A stretch of 64,000 nucleotides of DNA from Methylorubrum populi (GTDB taxonomy: Bacteria > Pseudomonadota > Alphaproteobacteria > Rhizobiales > Beijerinckiaceae). A program made the position numbers and the translations under genes. Positions within the stretch are counted from its first letter, which is position 1. The number at the start of each line of letters is the position of its first letter. Shown piece by piece: positions 1-8,737 of the stretch. The notes under the pieces are model-generated. The model had not been told where the DNA came from. It was given only the letters and a program-made list of their open reading frames with translations, and ran no database searches. The stretch spans positions 857,501 through 921,500 of the forward strand of contig NZ_AP014809.1 in assembly GCF_002355515.1 (NCBI RefSeq). Direction: 5' to 3'.

Positions 1-476
1 GCGACGTAGCCGGTGACGAAGGCGTAGATCGCCTTGTGCAGGAGATCGACCCGCTGCTCGTCCCGCGGCCAAGTCCAGGGTGGCGCGCCGGCACCGGTGG
101 CGTTTTCCAGCGCCTGATCGTTGAGCAGGCGAAGGTTCAGGAACAGGAACGAGGCGACCGAGCCGCGCATTCCACGCTCCGCCATCAGCATCCGGAGCGG
201 CCCGAGGGCGATGCCCTGGCCCCAATGCATCGCCCAGTTCAAGCCAACCCGCTCGCGATCGGGCCGCGGCGGCAGGCCGAGGACGCGGCGCAGGGTGTGC
301 GCGGGCACGAAGGAATTCGGGCGGCCGGTGAGGCTCTGCTCGACCTTCTCGGCGAGCGTCATCGCGGCGACGCCGGCGGCGCCCGCGACGAGCCCCCGGA
401 CGAGCGTCGTCCCGAAATCCGCTTGCGCGCGCGGCTGGTGCCGAGGCCGGGCGGTCCGAGTCCTGTCGCCGGTCAT
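1..476 (-). CDS. Hypothetical membrane-associated protein, 3' part cut by window edge
   Basis: The frame is open from an ATG at 476 to the window edge, giving at least 158 residues. A GAGGA ribosome site lies about 7 nt before the start. The N-terminus is basic and is followed by a small Ala/Gly-rich hydrophobic stretch (about residues 24-41). A Trp-rich middle segment reads NWAMHWGQG. Codon use matches the neighbours, and no frame on the other strand looks better. I do not recognise the family. The C-terminus is missing, so membrane topology cannot be judged. Confidence 0.6.
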   Translation of the reverse strand, partial: MTGDRTRTARPRHQPRAQADFGTTLVRGLVAGAAGVAAMTLAEKVEQSLTGRPNSFVPAHTLRRVLGLPPRPDRERVGLNWAMHWGQGIALGPLRMLMAERGMRGSVASFLFLNLRLLNDQALENATGAGAPPWTWPRDEQRVDLLHKAIYAFVTGYV

Positions 477-595
477 GAAGGTCCTCAAAGGTTCGCGGAA
501 GCGAGGCGCGGCGCGCGTCTCTCCGGCAAACCCGAGGCCGGGCGGATTGTTCGCCGTTCGCCCGGGAGACCGCGGGTGCCCTCCCCGCTCCCCGG

Positions 596-1603
596 TCAGC
601 CCGCGAGCCGGCGCAGCTCGCCCCGCGCGATGCCGAGGAGGGTCCGGAGGGCGAGGGCCGCGATCGTCGCCGTGGCGGCGGCGAGCAGGGCCAGGGCCAG
701 GATATCAGCCGGAAGCGCGCCGACATGCTCGGCGTAGCGCAGGGATGACACCGCCATGGCGGCGAAGGGAAAGCTCACCGCCCACCACGAAACGCGGAAC
801 GGGCAGCAGCGCGGCAGGTCGCGCAGGCGACCGGCCAGCACCGCGAAGACGAACAGGCCGATCAGGAACAGCGCCTCGGCGAAGGCGTCAATCCGTCCGA
901 AGGTCGCGCTGTAGCTGGAGAAGCCGACGGCGAAGGGCGCCACGAGGATCATCAGGGTCGGCCGCTGGGCGGCGGGCAGCGGCTCCTCGAAGACGAGGCG
1001 GGCGAAGACCAGGGTGAAGAGCGGGACGGCGAAGAACAGGCCGACGCTGAGCGCGAACATCATCAGCGTCTGGGTGTACGGCAGGCCGAGCAAGGGGCCG
1101 GCGAGCGGGATATCGAGCAGGCCGACCACCGGCACGATCCAGGCGGGCGTCGCGTGGGCGAGCTGCTGACGGCTTCCCATCCAGCGGCTGACAATGAGGA
1201 GAGCGAACAAAACCATGCCCGCCGCCCCGACGACCCAGGCCACCGCGGCGAGGGTCGGGCTCAGGCCGCCGAGCACGAAGGGCAGCAGCATCAGGCTGAT
1301 CGGAACCGTGCCGAACAGGTTGCCGGCGATGGGATGGCGGAACTCCGCCAGCACCACCGGCCACGCCGTCACCGCCTTCGCGCCGTAGGCCAGCGCGAGG
1401 GCGAAAAAGGTGAGGAGCGCGCCCCAGCCGATCGCGTCGGCAATGAGGGCGGGCAGGCCGTAGCGCGCACTCGCGAGACGCCACGCGACGCCGAGGCCCG
1501 TCAGCCCCATCACGGAACCGAACAGGGCGACCGGCAGGTACTCGAAGCGCGGCGCGAGGCCCGCGCGAACCGGCGGCACCTCGTTCGCCGCGACCGTGGC
1601 CAT
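596..1603 (-). CDS. SLAC1/TehA-type anion channel or exporter
   Basis: This 335-residue integral membrane protein has about ten hydrophobic helices with short loops, the pattern of the SLAC1/TehA/Ssu1 family. That family includes plant anion channels, TehA and sulfite or dicarboxylate exporters. The start at 1603 is preferred over an in-frame GTG at 1627 because GGAGG lies 8 nt upstream of it. The gene ends the minus-strand group iorA-iorB-transporter, starting about 30 nt after the iorB stop, so co-transcription is likely. The substrate cannot be read from sequence. A link to the oxidation product of the adjacent molybdoenzyme is inference only. Confidence 0.8.
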   Translation of the reverse strand: MATVAANEVPPVRAGLAPRFEYLPVALFGSVMGLTGLGVAWRLASARYGLPALIADAIGWGALLTFFALALAYGAKAVTAWPVVLAEFRHPIAGNLFGTVPISLMLLPFVLGGLSPTLAAVAWVVGAAGMVLFALLIVSRWMGSRQQLAHATPAWIVPVVGLLDIPLAGPLLGLPYTQTLMMFALSVGLFFAVPLFTLVFARLVFEEPLPAAQRPTLMILVAPFAVGFSSYSATFGRIDAFAEALFLIGLFVFAVLAGRLRDLPRCCPFRVSWWAVSFPFAAMAVSSLRYAEHVGALPADILALALLAAATATIAALALRTLLGIARGELRRLAG

Positions 1604-1633
1604 GATCCCGTCTCCTCCCTCCGACACCGGCCG

Positions 1634-3886
1634 TCAGACGCCGGACAAGGGCGTCTTGGCGAGCGGCAGGCTGCGTACCCGCTGGCCCGTGAGGGCGGCG
1701 ACGGCGTTGACCACCGCGGGCGGCACGCCGGGCAGGCCGGGTTCGCCGATGCCGCCCATCGGTGCCCCGCTCTCGACGATGGTGACGTGGACCCGCGGCA
1801 TGCGCTCGCGATCGAGGATCGGGTAGGCGTCGTAGTTCTTCGCCTGCCGCTGCCCGTTCTCGTAGACCACCTGCTCCAGCAGCGTGGAGGAGAGGCCGAG
1901 CGCCGCCGCGCTCTCGACCTGACGCTTGACGATGGCCGGGTTGACCACGCTGCCCGGATCGATGGCGATCCAGAGATCGTGCACCCGTGCCTCGCCATCC
2001 TTCAGCGAGACCTCGGCGATGGTCGCGGTCTCGGAACCGAAGGGCGAGGCCATCGAGACGCCGCGGGCCCGGCGGGTGCCGTCCTCCGCCGCGAACGGGC
2101 CGCGCCGCCATCCGCCGGCGAGATCCGCGACGGCCTTGAGCAGCGTGCGGTGGCGCGGGCTGTCCCTCAGCAGCGCCATGCGCAGATCGAACGGATCCCT
2201 GCCGCCGGCCTCGGCGACCTCGTCGAGAAAGCTCTCGTAGAAGTAGTCGTTCATCGAGTGGCCGACCGAGCGCCAGAAGGCGATCGTGACGGGATGGGGC
2301 ACCTTCACGAAGTCGAGGCGCCTGTTCGGGATCGCGTAGGGCTTCTTGTCGAGACCCTCGACCACCGAGGAATCGACCGGCGACTTGAACAGCGCTCCGA
2401 ACCATCGGCCGATCGGGCCTTCGCCGACCGCCGTGGTCTGGAGCGCCACCGGCATTCCATCGGCCCCGAGGGCGGCCTTGAAGCGGGCGAAGCTCAAGGG
2501 ACGCACCGCGTCCATGCCGAACTCTTCTTCGCGCGACCACAGCACCCGCACGGGCCGGCCGGTCGCCTTGGCGAGCAGGATCGCCTGCGGGAAGGGATTG
2601 GCCGGGCCGTAGGCGAAGTGGCGCCCGAAGAAGCCGCCGAGCATCGGCGAGTGGATGCGCACCTGCTCCGGATCGAGCCCCGCGGTCTTCGCGGCGATCT
2701 GCTGGAACAGCTCCGGCATCTGGTTCGGCAGCCAGAGATCGAGGCTGCCATCCGCCGTGAACCGGGCGACCGCCGAGGGCGGTTCGAGCTGGGCATGGGC
2801 GAGATAGGGCGCGTCGTATTCCGCCTCGATCACCTTGGCGGCGCCCGCGAAGGCGGCGGCCGGATCACCCTCCTGCTCGGCAGGGATGCCGGGCTCGGTC
2901 GAGCCCTTCAGTGCCGCGAGCATCGCCGCCGACGAGAAGCCCTGCGAGACCGTGGCGATCCCGTCCGGCGCGGCCTCCGTCCAGCTGACCTGCAGCGCCT
3001 CCGCGCCCTTGCGCGCCCGCCACCAGGAATCGGCCACCACCGCCACCGCGCCGGGCAGGCGGTGGACCGAGTGGACGCCCGGCATCGCCCGGACCGCCGC
3101 CTCGTTGGCGACCGCCTGCGGCTCGGTGCCGAGATGCGGCGCATGCGTGACCGCCGCGTGCAGCATGCCCTCCACGCGGATGTCGATGGCGTAGGTCGCC
3201 CGCCCGGTCGCCTTGTCGCGCAGGTCGAGCCGGGCCACCGGCTTGCCGATCCAGCGGAAGCTCTTCGCGTCCCTCAGCGGCACGTCGTCCCGCGGCTGGA
3301 GCGCGAGGGCGGCCTCCGCCAGTTCGCCGTAGCCGAGGGTGCGGCCGGTGGCGGCGTGGATCACGCGGCCGTCCTCGGTCGTCAGGCTGTCCTGGGCGAC
3401 GGCGAGCCGGGCGGCGGCAGCGCGCAGCAGCATCTCCCGGGCGGTGGCGCCGAGACGACGCATCGCCTCGAAGCTCGACCGGGTCGAGAAGCTGCCGCCG
3501 GTCATGCGCAGGCCGTTGACGACGGCGTAATCGGGACCGGGTGGGGCGCATTCCACCGCGAAGCGGGCGGGGTCGAGATCGAGTTCCTCGCCGATGGTCT
3601 GGGCGAGCCCGGTATTGATGCCCTGACCGCCCTCCACGAACGGGCTGAGCAGGCGCACGGAGCTGTCGGGGCGGATTTCGAGGAAGGCGGCCACGCGGGT
3701 GCCGGGCTTGGGCGCCACCGCCGCCGGCCCTTCGGCGCGGGTCTGCGCGGCGGCCCCGCCGGGCAGGTCGATGCCGAGCAGCAGGGCGCCCGAGGCGATG
3801 CCGAGGAAGCCGCGGCGCGAGAGGTTCCGCACCGGCTCGCGGGCAGGCCGGGCGCCGAGGCGGTGGAGCGGCGTGAGATCGTTCAT
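1634..3886 (-). CDS. iorB: Molybdopterin-binding subunit of isoquinoline-1-oxidoreductase-type enzyme
   Basis: This 750-residue large subunit belongs to the xanthine dehydrogenase/aldehyde oxidase family. A twin-arginine signal is visible at residues 23-29 (SRRGFLG) before a hydrophobic stretch, so the folded holoenzyme is probably exported through Tat. The body carries glycine-rich cofactor motifs such as GGFFGRHF and a C-terminal GGIGEPGLPG region near the active-site glutamate of the family. It forms the catalytic half with the 2Fe-2S subunit just upstream (10-nt gap). This two-subunit layout without a FAD protein is typical of IorAB-type enzymes. They usually hydroxylate N-heterocycles or oxidise aldehydes and pass electrons to a membrane acceptor; the substrate here is unknown. 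Confidence 0.85.
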   Translation of the reverse strand: MNDLTPLHRLGARPAREPVRNLSRRGFLGIASGALLLGIDLPGGAAAQTRAEGPAAVAPKPGTRVAAFLEIRPDSSVRLLSPFVEGGQGINTGLAQTIGEELDLDPARFAVECAPPGPDYAVVNGLRMTGGSFSTRSSFEAMRRLGATAREMLLRAAAARLAVAQDSLTTEDGRVIHAATGRTLGYGELAEAALALQPRDDVPLRDAKSFRWIGKPVARLDLRDKATGRATYAIDIRVEGMLHAAVTHAPHLGTEPQAVANEAAVRAMPGVHSVHRLPGAVAVVADSWWRARKGAEALQVSWTEAAPDGIATVSQGFSSAAMLAALKGSTEPGIPAEQEGDPAAAFAGAAKVIEAEYDAPYLAHAQLEPPSAVARFTADGSLDLWLPNQMPELFQQIAAKTAGLDPEQVRIHSPMLGGFFGRHFAYGPANPFPQAILLAKATGRPVRVLWSREEEFGMDAVRPLSFARFKAALGADGMPVALQTTAVGEGPIGRWFGALFKSPVDSSVVEGLDKKPYAIPNRRLDFVKVPHPVTIAFWRSVGHSMNDYFYESFLDEVAEAGGRDPFDLRMALLRDSPRHRTLLKAVADLAGGWRRGPFAAEDGTRRARGVSMASPFGSETATIAEVSLKDGEARVHDLWIAIDPGSVVNPAIVKRQVESAAALGLSSTLLEQVVYENGQRQAKNYDAYPILDRERMPRVHVTIVESGAPMGGIGEPGLPGVPPAVVNAVAALTGQRVRSLPLAKTPLSGV

Positions 3887-3896
3887 CGCCGCCTCC

Positions 3897-4343
3897 TCAG
3901 GCCGCGGCCTGCCGCACGGCAGCGGCGATGGCGTTGTAGGTGCCGCAGCGGCACAGATTGGTCATCGCCGCGGCGATGTCGTCCTCGGAGGGTTTGGGGG
4001 TTTCCTTGAGCAGCCCCGTCGCGGCCATGACCTGGCCCGACTGGCAGTAGCCGCATTGCGGCACCTCGATGCCGACCCAGGCCGCCACCACCTTGGCGCC
4101 GACCGGATCCGCCTCGATCGCCTCGATCGTGGTGACGCCTTGCGTGCCGACGCTCTCCAGCGGCACCTGACAGGAGCGGGTCGCCTGCCCGTCGAGGAGC
4201 ACGGTGCAGGCACCGCACTGGCCGATGCCGCAACCGTATTTGGTGCCGGTCAGGCCGATCGTGTCCCGCAGGACGAAGAGAAGCGGCGTATCCGGATCGG
4301 CCTCGACCGCATGTTGCCGACCATTGACCGTGAGATTGATCAT
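3897..4343 (-). CDS. iorA: 2Fe-2S subunit of isoquinoline-1-oxidoreductase-type enzyme
   Basis: This 148-residue protein has both cluster-binding regions of the molybdenum hydroxylase small subunit. The plant-ferredoxin-type site uses Cys38, Cys43, Cys46 and Cys58, and the helical site uses Cys97, Cys100, Cys131 and Cys133. It relays electrons from the molybdenum centre of IorB. The ATG at 4343 has a GGGGAG site 8 nt upstream; an in-frame extension to 4475 lacks one and is not conserved-looking. The protein has no signal of its own, so it probably travels with the Tat-exported large subunit. Confidence 0.88.
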   Translation of the reverse strand: MINLTVNGRQHAVEADPDTPLLFVLRDTIGLTGTKYGCGIGQCGACTVLLDGQATRSCQVPLESVGTQGVTTIEAIEADPVGAKVVAAWVGIEVPQCGYCQSGQVMAATGLLKETPKPSEDDIAAAMTNLCRCGTYNAIAAAVRQAAA

Positions 4344-4518
4344 CGCACGACTCCCCTGAGCCTTCACCCCGCAACGGTCATGCTGTTCGATGGCTTCGAC
4401 GACCGCAACGCCATAAAGGCGGCGATTTCGGACATCCGCCGAATTGGGTGTTCGACGTGACGGCCCGTAAGGCAATGCCGCGCGGCCCCAGCGGACGTCA
4501 GCCGGAGCCGCGCCGCGG

Positions 4519-5535
4519 TCAGGCCCAGCCTTCCAGCACGATCTTGCCCTTGGCGCGCCCGCTCTCGAGCAGCGCGTGGGCGCGGCGCAGGTTGGCCGCC
4601 GAGATCGCCCCGAAATGCTCGGCCACCGTCGTCTTCACGGTGCCGGCCTCGACGAGGCGCGACACCGCGTCGAGCAGGCGGCCCTGCTCGTCCATGTCGG
4701 CGGTGGCGAACATCGAGCGGGTGAACATGAACTCCCAATGCGTCGAGACGCTCTTCTGCTTGAACGCCAGCACGTCGAGGGATTCCGGATCGTCGATCAG
4801 CGCGAACCGGCCCTGCGGCGCGATCAGCTTGCCGATCTCCGGGAGATGCCGGTCGGTGTGGGTGGTCGAGAACACGAAGCCCGGCGCGCCGAGGCCGAGG
4901 GCCGCGACCTCCGCCGCGAGCGGCTTGGTGTGGTCGACGACATGGTGCGCACCGAGCGTCCGGCTCCATTCCGCGGTCTCGGGTCGCGAGGCCGTGGTGA
5001 TCACCGTCAGGTCGGTCAGCTGCCGGGTGAGCTGCGTGGCCATGGAGCCGACGCCGCCGGCCCCGCCGACGATCAGCACAGCGGGCGCCGCCCCCGGCAC
5101 GGGCTTGCGCAGGTCGAGCCGGTCGAACAACGCTTCCCAGGCGGTGATCGTGGTGAGCGGCATCGCCGCCGCCTCCGCGAAGGACAGGGTCGCGGGTTTC
5201 GCGCCGACGATCCGCTCATCGACGAGGTGAAGCTCCGCATTGGTTCCGGGCCGGCCGAGCGCGCCGGCGTAGAACACCGCGTCCCCCGCCTTGAACCGCG
5301 TCACCTCCGGGCCGACCGCCTTGACGACCCCGGCAGCGTCGTAGCCGAGAACCTGCGGCTGTCCCTCCTGGGGACTGGCCCGCATGCGGACCTTGGTATC
5401 GACTGGGTTGACCGAGATCGCCCGCACCCGGACGAGCAGGTCGCGCGGACCCGGCACCGGATCGGGCAGCGTCAGGTCGAGGAGGGACCGATCGTCCTCG
5501 ATCGGCAGGGGCTCGTGAAATCCGACGGCACGCAT
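4519..5535 (-). CDS. Zinc-less MDR-family quinone/alcohol oxidoreductase
   Basis: This 338-residue protein is a medium-chain dehydrogenase/reductase. The GroES-like N-terminal half carries SVNPVDTKVR and LGYDAAGVV, and the Rossmann half carries the nucleotide motif VGGAGGVGS near residue 155. It lacks the cysteine pattern of the structural-zinc alcohol dehydrogenases and matches the ZADH/quinone oxidoreductase group that reduces quinones or enones with NADPH. It is separated from iorA by 175 nt with no recognisable gene, and sits 30 nt downstream of the DMT exporter stop on the same strand. The natural substrate is unknown. Confidence 0.85.
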   Translation of the reverse strand: MRAVGFHEPLPIEDDRSLLDLTLPDPVPGPRDLLVRVRAISVNPVDTKVRMRASPQEGQPQVLGYDAAGVVKAVGPEVTRFKAGDAVFYAGALGRPGTNAELHLVDERIVGAKPATLSFAEAAAMPLTTITAWEALFDRLDLRKPVPGAAPAVLIVGGAGGVGSMATQLTRQLTDLTVITTASRPETAEWSRTLGAHHVVDHTKPLAAEVAALGLGAPGFVFSTTHTDRHLPEIGKLIAPQGRFALIDDPESLDVLAFKQKSVSTHWEFMFTRSMFATADMDEQGRLLDAVSRLVEAGTVKTTVAEHFGAISAANLRRAHALLESGRAKGKIVLEGWA

Positions 5536-5565
5536 GGGATCGCTCCTTGTCAGTCGAAGACCGCG

Positions 5566-6594
5566 TCAGTCGCGGCGTGTACCAAGTCTTGTTTCCGCAA
5601 CATCTTTTTCCGAGAGTCGGCGACCGCCTTTCGAGGCGATGCGCGCGGGCACCGCGCTCGCGGCGATGCCGAGGATGATCGCCAGGGCGCCGAGGATCAG
5701 GTCGGGTCCGGGCGTCTCGTGCAGGGTCGCCGTCGCGATCGCGAGGCCGGTGACCGGCACCGCGAGCATCAGCGTTGACATCAGGCTCGCCGGCACGAGC
5801 CGGCTCGCCGCGTTGACGGCGCAGAAGCCGAAGGCGGTGGCGATGGGCCCGACGAAGATCAGGCAGGCCCAGAACGTCGTCGTTCCGTCGCCGGTAAATG
5901 GCCCCTCAAGCGCGAGGGCGAGCGGCAGCAGCACGGCGGCGGCCAGCAGCATCTGCCAGGGCGCGAGCTGCGCCGCGGACGCCTCGGAGCCTCCGTAGCG
6001 CAGGTGCAGGATGCAGGCGGCCCAGGCGGCCGACGCCGCCAGCAGCATCGCGTGGGCGCCGAGCACGGTCCCGTCGCGCCAATCGATGGCGTGCGGGTTG
6101 AACAGGATCGCGACGCCGAGAGCCGCCAGCCCGATCCCGGCCCATTGCCGGGACGCGATCCGCTCGCCGAAGACCAAGACCGCCACGGGCACGACCCAGA
6201 TCGGCGTGGTGTAGCTCAGGATCGCCGAGCGCCCGGCCGGCAGATGCGTCATCGCCAGCGCGCCGAGCGCGGTGAACAGCATCATCTGCAGCAGGCCGAT
6301 GGAGGCGATGACGGGCAGGTCCGCGGCCCGCGGCCGCCACACCGTGCCGCGGGCGGCCTGCCACGCGAACAGGCAGGCGGCGCCGGTGGCGAAGCGGAGC
6401 GCCGAGAACCAGAGCGGCGAGACATGGCCGAGCCCGAGCTTCATCACCGGCCAGTTCGCGCCCCAGAGCAGGATCGCACCGCCGAGCAGAAGAGCCGGGG
6501 CCGTGCCTACAGCGGCACCGCCGCGCCGGAGCGCGGTCGCGGCCGGCAGAGCACGGCAGGCGGAAGGCGTCGGGACGGCGGCCGAGGCGGACAT
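5566..6594 (-). CDS. DMT-superfamily (EamA) transporter
   Basis: This 342-residue protein has ten predicted helices arranged as two EamA halves; the first begins near GGAILLWGANWPVMK and the second near the charge-poor DGTVLGAHAM segment. Such proteins usually export amino acids or other metabolites. The gene is divergent from a LysR regulator, with a perfect dyad between them, so it is probably that regulator's target. The first 30 or so residues are less hydrophobic, and the true start could lie slightly downstream. Confidence 0.85.
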   Translation of the reverse strand: MSASAAVPTPSACRALPAATALRRGGAAVGTAPALLLGGAILLWGANWPVMKLGLGHVSPLWFSALRFATGAACLFAWQAARGTVWRPRAADLPVIASIGLLQMMLFTALGALAMTHLPAGRSAILSYTTPIWVVPVAVLVFGERIASRQWAGIGLAALGVAILFNPHAIDWRDGTVLGAHAMLLAASAAWAACILHLRYGGSEASAAQLAPWQMLLAAAVLLPLALALEGPFTGDGTTTFWACLIFVGPIATAFGFCAVNAASRLVPASLMSTLMLAVPVTGLAIATATLHETPGPDLILGALAIILGIAASAVPARIASKGGRRLSEKDVAETRLGTRRD

Positions 6595-6706
6595 GACGGG
6601 CCTCTTCGGTGCGGAGCGGAAGCGGGCTCGAAGGCCCGTCCGGCCGGTCGTCGTGACCGGCGAGAGGCAGGATGCGCCGCACTGGTGAAGTTGGGAAACG
6701 CATAGT

Positions 6707-6725
6707 TCTGATCGATGCGATCAGA
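6707..6725. promoter_or_regulatory. Perfect dyad, probable LysR-type operator
   Basis: TCTGATC and GATCAGA are perfect inverted arms separated by 5 nt. The site lies in the 226-nt gap between the divergent transporter and LysR genes. LysR proteins bind interrupted dyads in such gaps and often repress their own gene. No promoter hexamers were assigned with confidence. Confidence 0.6.
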
Positions 6726-6820
6726 TTTTCTACTTGATGGTCAGCGTCCGGGTCGCGAAGATGCGGGGCAGGCGGCGGGCGCGGAGCGTCCGCCGCCCTC
6801 ATCGACGAAGCGAACGGGCC

Positions 6821-7699
6821 ATGCGCCATCCCGACCTCGAACTCGATCTGCTTCGCGCCTTCGTGGCGGTGGCCGAGACCGGCAGCTTCACGGCGGCCGC
6901 GGATGTCGTGCACCGCTCGCAATCGGCGGTGAGCCAGAAGGTGCTGCGGCTGGAGGAGATCCTGGGGCGGCGCGTCTTCGACCGCACCAGCCGCACCCTC
7001 AGCCTGACCCCGGACGGCGAGCGGCTGCTCGTCGCCGCCCGCCAGATGCTCGAATTCAACGACAAGCTGATGCGGGAATGGCGCGAGCCGCCGGCCAGCG
7101 GCACCCTGCGGCTCGGCGTGTCGGAGGACTTCATCCCCGGCCAGTTGCCGAAGCTGCTCGCGCGATTCAGCCGGCTCTATTCGGGGGTGCATATCGACCT
7201 GATGACCGGGCTGAGCTGCACCCTGCTCGAAGCCTACGACGCCGACCGCCTCGACGCGGTGATCGCCAAGCGCAGCGGCAGCCATCCCCGCGGCCGGGTG
7301 ATCTGGCGCGAGCCGCTGGTGTGGCTCGCCTCCGCCGATTACGAGCTCGATTTCACCAAGCCCGCCCGGCTGGTGATGCTCGCCCCGCCCTGCAGCTACC
7401 GCGAGATGATGATCGCGGCGCTCGACTCGGTGCGCCGGGAATGGAACGCGGCATGCACCGCCAGCAGCCTCTCCGGCGTGCAGGCGGCGGTGGCCGGCGG
7501 CCTCGGCGTGACGCTGCTCGGCCGCTCCTTCCTGCAGGAGGGCATGCAGATTCTGCGCGCCCCCGAAATCTGGCCGGCCCTGCCGATGACCGAAGTCATG
7601 GTGCTCGGCGAGGAGCGCGCCGCCGACCTCGTCCAGCCGCTCATCACCTTCCTGAGCGAGAGCCTCGCCGGCCGCGACGGATTGAACCTCGCAGCGTGA
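6821..7699 (+). CDS. LysR-family transcriptional regulator
   Basis: This 292-residue protein has the N-terminal winged helix-turn-helix of the family at about residues 4-63 (LDLLRAFVAVAETGSF, SQSAVSQKV). A periplasmic-binding-protein-like effector domain follows. The ATG at 6821 places the HTH at its usual distance from the N-terminus. An in-frame TTG/ATG at 6734-6737 would add 29 arginine-rich residues and overlap the operator region, so it was not used. The likely targets are itself and the divergent DMT exporter. The co-inducer is unknown. Confidence 0.88.
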   Translation: MRHPDLELDLLRAFVAVAETGSFTAAADVVHRSQSAVSQKVLRLEEILGRRVFDRTSRTLSLTPDGERLLVAARQMLEFNDKLMREWREPPASGTLRLGVSEDFIPGQLPKLLARFSRLYSGVHIDLMTGLSCTLLEAYDADRLDAVIAKRSGSHPRGRVIWREPLVWLASADYELDFTKPARLVMLAPPCSYREMMIAALDSVRREWNAACTASSLSGVQAAVAGGLGVTLLGRSFLQEGMQILRAPEIWPALPMTEVMVLGEERAADLVQPLITFLSESLAGRDGLNLAA

Positions 7700-7711
7700 T
7701 GTCCGGGGTTC

Positions 7712-7805
7712 CCAAAGGGATCATCCCTTTGGCGGGGCACCGGGGCAGCACCCCGGCCCTCTTCCAGGGCTCCGCCCTGGACCCGCGAAAGGACCTGTCC
7801 TTTCG
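7712..7805. repeat. Cluster of four stacked perfect palindromes between convergent genes
   Basis: Four hairpins follow each other in 94 nt: 7712-7732 (10-bp arms, 1-nt centre), 7740-7756 (6-bp arms), 7764-7780 (7-bp arms) and 7786-7805 (9-bp arms). The cluster fills nearly the whole gap between the convergent LysR and SDR genes. It looks like an interspersed palindromic repeat (REP/BIME-like) and could also act as a two-way transcription barrier, though there is no U-run. No second copy was seen in this window. Confidence 0.75.
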
Positions 7806-7812
7806 AAACCTG

Positions 7813-8604
7813 TTACCGCACCGTGCGGTAGCGCGCGGCGGGGACGGCGCTCGACAGGTGAGGCAGCATGGTCTGGCGCGCCGCCTCCCAGGCCTCCCAC
7901 TCGGCGGCGTCCTGAAGTGAGGGAATGGTGGCGAACTCGCCCCGGTCGAGGCCGGCCAGAGCCGAATCGACCAGATCCTCGGCCGACATCACCCAGTCCT
8001 TGGGCAGGTTGCTGGCGGGGAGCCCCGCCACGTCCCAGAACTCGGTTCCGGTCGCGCCCGGCAGCACCACCTGCACCGTCACGCCGGTGCCGGCGAGTTC
8101 CTTGCGCAGGCTGTGGCTGAAGCCGAGAACGAACGACTTCGAGCCGCCATAGACCCCGTTCAGCACCTCCGGCCCGATGGCGACGATCGAGGCGATGTTG
8201 ATGATCGTGCCCCGGCCCCGCGCGGTGAAGGCCGGTACCGCCGCGTAGGTCAGGCGCATCGGCGCGGTGACGTTGATGGCGATCATCCGCTCCATCTCGT
8301 CGACGGACGCCGCGGCGAGCGGCGCGGCGCTGCCGAAGCCGGCATTGTTGACGAGATGCGTGACGCTCTCATCGCTCTTCAGGATCTCTTCGACCGCGGC
8401 GAGGCCCGCGCGGTCCGTCAGGTCCGCCTCGACGGCGCGCACCGCGACGCCGTGGCGGCGGGTCAGCGCCTCGGCCACGGCATCGAGCCGCGCCCGGTTG
8501 CGGGCGACGAGGATCAGGTCGTGACCGCGCGCGGCGAAGCGGTCGGCGTAGACGGCGCCGATGCCGGAGGAGGCGCCGGTGATGAGGACGGTTCCTTGGG
8601 TCAT
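7813..8604 (-). CDS. Short-chain dehydrogenase/reductase
   Basis: This 263-residue classical SDR has the cofactor motif TGASSGIG at residues 9-16, NNAG at about 86-89, catalytic Ser139, and the YxxxK pair Tyr152/Lys156. Arginine after the second strand (VARNR) suggests NADP(H) preference. The gene is divergent from a GlxA/AraC-type regulator with a long dyad between them, so it is probably the regulated gene. The substrate is unknown. Confidence 0.9.
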   Translation of the reverse strand: MTQGTVLITGASSGIGAVYADRFAARGHDLILVARNRARLDAVAEALTRRHGVAVRAVEADLTDRAGLAAVEEILKSDESVTHLVNNAGFGSAAPLAAASVDEMERMIAINVTAPMRLTYAAVPAFTARGRGTIINIASIVAIGPEVLNGVYGGSKSFVLGFSHSLRKELAGTGVTVQVVLPGATGTEFWDVAGLPASNLPKDWVMSAEDLVDSALAGLDRGEFATIPSLQDAAEWEAWEAARQTMLPHLSSAVPAARYRTVR

Positions 8605-8684
8605 GATCGATGGTCCTTCCGAGGTCCGACCGGCGGGCGGCTTGCCCGTCGGCGGCGATGTCAGGACCCTAGCCCTGGACCGCG

Positions 8685-8721
8685 ATGTCCGGAATGACGT
8701 ATAACCGTCAAATCAGGACAT
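8685..8721. promoter_or_regulatory. Long two-tier dyad, candidate GlxA/AraC operator
   Basis: Outer arms ATGTCC (8685-8690) and GGACAT (8716-8721) enclose inner arms TGACG and CGTCA around an A/T-rich centre. Allowing one gap, each half reads roughly ATGTCC-GA-TGACG. The site is just upstream of the regulator start at 8738 and within the divergent gap to the SDR gene. A further ATGTC half-site lies at about 8658. Confidence 0.6.
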
Positions 8722-8737
8722 GAGTGAGGCGTGACCG

